64,000 nt of DNA from Peptococcaceae bacterium CEB3 (lineage in GTDB: Bacteria > Bacillota > Desulfitobacteriia > Desulfitobacteriales > Desulfitobacteriaceae), in assembly GCA_001029295.1 (NCBI GenBank), contig LDXJ01000062.1, positions 186,001-250,000 on the forward strand, read 5' to 3'. This document shows, one piece after another, positions 62,550 through 64,000 of this stretch. The stretch's first letter is position 1. Every line of letters starts with the position of its first letter. Both the position numbers and the translations under genes were made by a program. The notes under the pieces are model-generated. The model was not told the DNA's origin, searched no databases, and saw nothing but the letters and a program-made list of their open reading frames with translations.

Positions 62550-63797
62550 GTGAGAAACAACGTGGGAAAAGGAAGAGACGAAGATACAATGGCAGCCGCA
62601 GGAAATGGAGCAAGACGCCATATAAAGAGTCTGCCAAGCAAACGGGGAAGCCCCCATGTGGCAGCTGGCAGGTCTACAAGGGGAGGGGTAACGGGTGCCC
62701 AAAGAGCCGCAAAGGGCCGAGTGAGCGGAGAAGAAATAGGCACTGTCCCGGTTGGCTTGCGGAGTATCGGGGTGTATTATCCGGAGACGGTGATCACCAG
62801 CCGGGAAATCGCCGGATGGAGCGGTATTCCGGAAACGGTGATCCGGGAGAAATTCGGCATTGAATCCAAGCGCAAAGCCGGACCGGAAGACACTGTCTCA
62901 GAAATGTGTACAAAGGCGGCCCGAAACTGTCTTCAAGGTATTATAGAACCCGAAGCGATTGATCTTCTCATTTATCATGGCAGTGAGTACCGGGACTATT
63001 ATGTCTACAATTGTTCAGCCCAAATTCAACATAAGCTGGGTGCCGTCAATGCCAAAACGTTCGAACTCCATAACTTGTGTTCATCCGGACCGCTGGCCCT
63101 GCAGTTGGCCAGGTCCCTGATGCTCGTTCACTCTGAAATCAAGAACACTCTCTTGGTGGTGGGCACCAGGGAGTCGGACCTGGTTGATTACAGGAATGAG
63201 CGGGCCAGGTTCATGTTCAACTTTGCCGATGGGGCAGCAGCCTGCCTGTTGCAACGGAGTTGTGATCGGAATGAGATCCTGGCCACAGAGATGATTACTG
63301 ACGGAAGTTTTGCGACAGATGTCGCGGTCCATGCCATAGGAAACGTCAACTATGCCCAGGGATTTCAGCTGGAGCCAGATTTCGGCCTGGCAGAAGAGGC
63401 AAAGGCGCAGGGAAAAAAGGTATCTTATTACGGCTTAGATGTGTCGGATCCCGTCTCCATGAAAGAACGACTTGACACGTTGTCCCTGGCCAATTTTGTC
63501 AAGGTGATCCGGGGGGCGGCTGAGAAAAGCGGATACAATCCTTATGAGATTAAGTTTCTGGCACCCATTTTCATGAAGCGTTCGATTTTGGACCATATTC
63601 TCGCTCAATTCCATATGACACCGGAGCAGTCCTTTGTCCTCAAGAGTTTCGGACATGTCCAATCGGCTGATGCCTATATCTCTGTTTATGAAGGATTGAA
63701 ATTGGGTCGCATTCGTGAGGGAGACCTGGTGATCATGCTGGGGGCGGGAACGGGCTATTCATGGGTGGCGACGGCCCTTAAGTGGGGAAAGTGTTGA
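62550..63797 (+). CDS. KAS III-like (FabH-type) thiolase-fold protein with altered active site
   Basis: A 415-residue frame; the folded domain starts near residue 66 (VGLRSIGVYYPETVITSREI), so the true start may be ATG 62589, GTG 62720 or close to 62740. The nucleophile is Cys177 in NLCSSGPLALQ. The usual FabH motif PHQAN is replaced by APIFMKRS, and the usual GNTSAAS reads GHVQSAD, so the catalytic histidine and asparagine are not in their normal places. It probably makes or breaks a C-C bond, or transfers an acyl group, on a CoA substrate from the upstream ligase. The long N-terminus is of low complexity. Confidence 0.75.
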   Translation: MRNNVGKGRDEDTMAAAGNGARRHIKSLPSKRGSPHVAAGRSTRGGVTGAQRAAKGRVSGEEIGTVPVGLRSIGVYYPETVITSREIAGWSGIPETVIREKFGIESKRKAGPEDTVSEMCTKAARNCLQGIIEPEAIDLLIYHGSEYRDYYVYNCSAQIQHKLGAVNAKTFELHNLCSSGPLALQLARSLMLVHSEIKNTLLVVGTRESDLVDYRNERARFMFNFADGAAACLLQRSCDRNEILATEMITDGSFATDVAVHAIGNVNYAQGFQLEPDFGLAEEAKAQGKKVSYYGLDVSDPVSMKERLDTLSLANFVKVIRGAAEKSGYNPYEIKFLAPIFMKRSILDHILAQFHMTPEQSFVLKSFGHVQSADAYISVYEGLKLGRIREGDLVIMLGAGTGYSWVATALKWGKC

Positions 63798-63814
63798 AGG
63801 CGCACGAGGAAAGG

Positions 63815-64000
63815 ATGGGTACATTTATGAAAGTCATCGGATTTTCCGGAAGTCCACGAGAAAACGGGAACACGGCGTTTTTGGTGCAGACGGCCCTGAA
63901 TCAACTGCAAAAACAAGGTATCGAGACGGAACTTATCCGACTGGGGGACAAGCAAATAGAACAGTGTACCGGTTGTTATTCATGTGTCCAAGAAAAGGAA
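63815..64000 (+). CDS. Flavodoxin-fold NADPH-dependent FMN reductase family protein, N-terminal part
   Basis: The frame starts at ATG 63815 or ATG 63827 and runs off the window end. It reads MKVIGFSGSPRENGNTAFLV, the FMN phosphate loop of the iron-sulfur flavoprotein/NAD(P)H reductase family, and later CTGCYSCV, the two-cysteine motif seen in iron-sulfur flavoproteins. It follows the KAS III-like gene by 18-30 bases and is likely in the same operon. Confidence 0.8.
   Translation, partial: MGTFMKVIGFSGSPRENGNTAFLVQTALNQLQKQGIETELIRLGDKQIEQCTGCYSCVQEKE

Overview
The window looks like chromosomal DNA of an anaerobic Firmicute, most likely a Desulfitobacterium/Desulfosporosinus-type member of the Peptococcaceae. 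The grounds are strong purine-rich ribosome binding sites with GTG/TTG starts, a HutP antiterminator, an AprAB-type APS reductase with Hdr/Flx-like electron carriers, non-pyrrolysine MttB-family methyltransferases with a corrinoid protein, and a sigma-54 activator. This placement is inference; no rRNA or tRNA gene was seen.

Layout. (1) 1-10 kb is a worn accessory zone. Intact genes are the end of a CocE-type hydrolase, a phosphomannose isomerase, a PfkB sugar kinase, CsaA and an AhpD-like protein. Between them lie decayed copies of a URO-D family protein, a second sugar kinase, a GH38 alpha-mannosidase, a Uma2 protein, an MNT/HEPN pair, an IS1634-like transposase and an aconitase. (2) 9.7-19.6 kb is a redox module: a Crp/Fnr regulator, a DASS anion transporter, AprA and AprB, an FAD-less HdrA/MvhD-like iron-sulfur protein, and four genes resembling FlxD, FlxC, FlxB and FlxA. 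It could carry electrons from NAD(P)H to an APS-reductase-like enzyme. (3) 19.6-31.2 kb is mixed: IS and TOTE-primase remnants, a sigma factor fused to a LolA/anti-sigma-like domain, an AT-rich DUF3784 membrane protein, a DUF2284 protein, an azoreductase, a heterodimeric ABC exporter, and a RocR-like sigma-54 activator. (4) 31.6-56.5 kb is the most striking region. Two MttB-family methyltransferases, a corrinoid protein, a histidine ammonia-lyase, a three-subunit molybdenum hydroxylase, an OpuC-type betaine ABC transporter, two different urocanases, formimino-THF cyclodeaminase, glutamate formimidoyltransferase, imidazolonepropionase, an NCS1 permease, an AraC regulator and HutP lie together. 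(5) 56.9-64 kb holds an AlbA/HATPase protein, a TetR regulator, a LivK-like lipoprotein, an acyl-CoA ligase, an unusual KAS III-like enzyme and the start of a flavodoxin-like reductase.

Main proposal (inference): region 4 encodes import and anaerobic breakdown of an N-methylated histidine, such as hercynine (histidine betaine) or ergothioneine. The betaine enters by the OpuC-type transporter. An MttB-family enzyme and the corrinoid protein remove methyl groups, and the remaining histidine skeleton passes through the ammonia-lyase, urocanase, imidazolonepropionase and formimino-THF steps, so both methyl and formimino carbons reach the folate pool. The methyltransferase/HutH operon and the transporter operon each carry a sigma-54 -24/-12 promoter, with a related TGCAA/TTGCA palindrome about 140-150 bp upstream, and a RocR-like sigma-54 activator is encoded next door.
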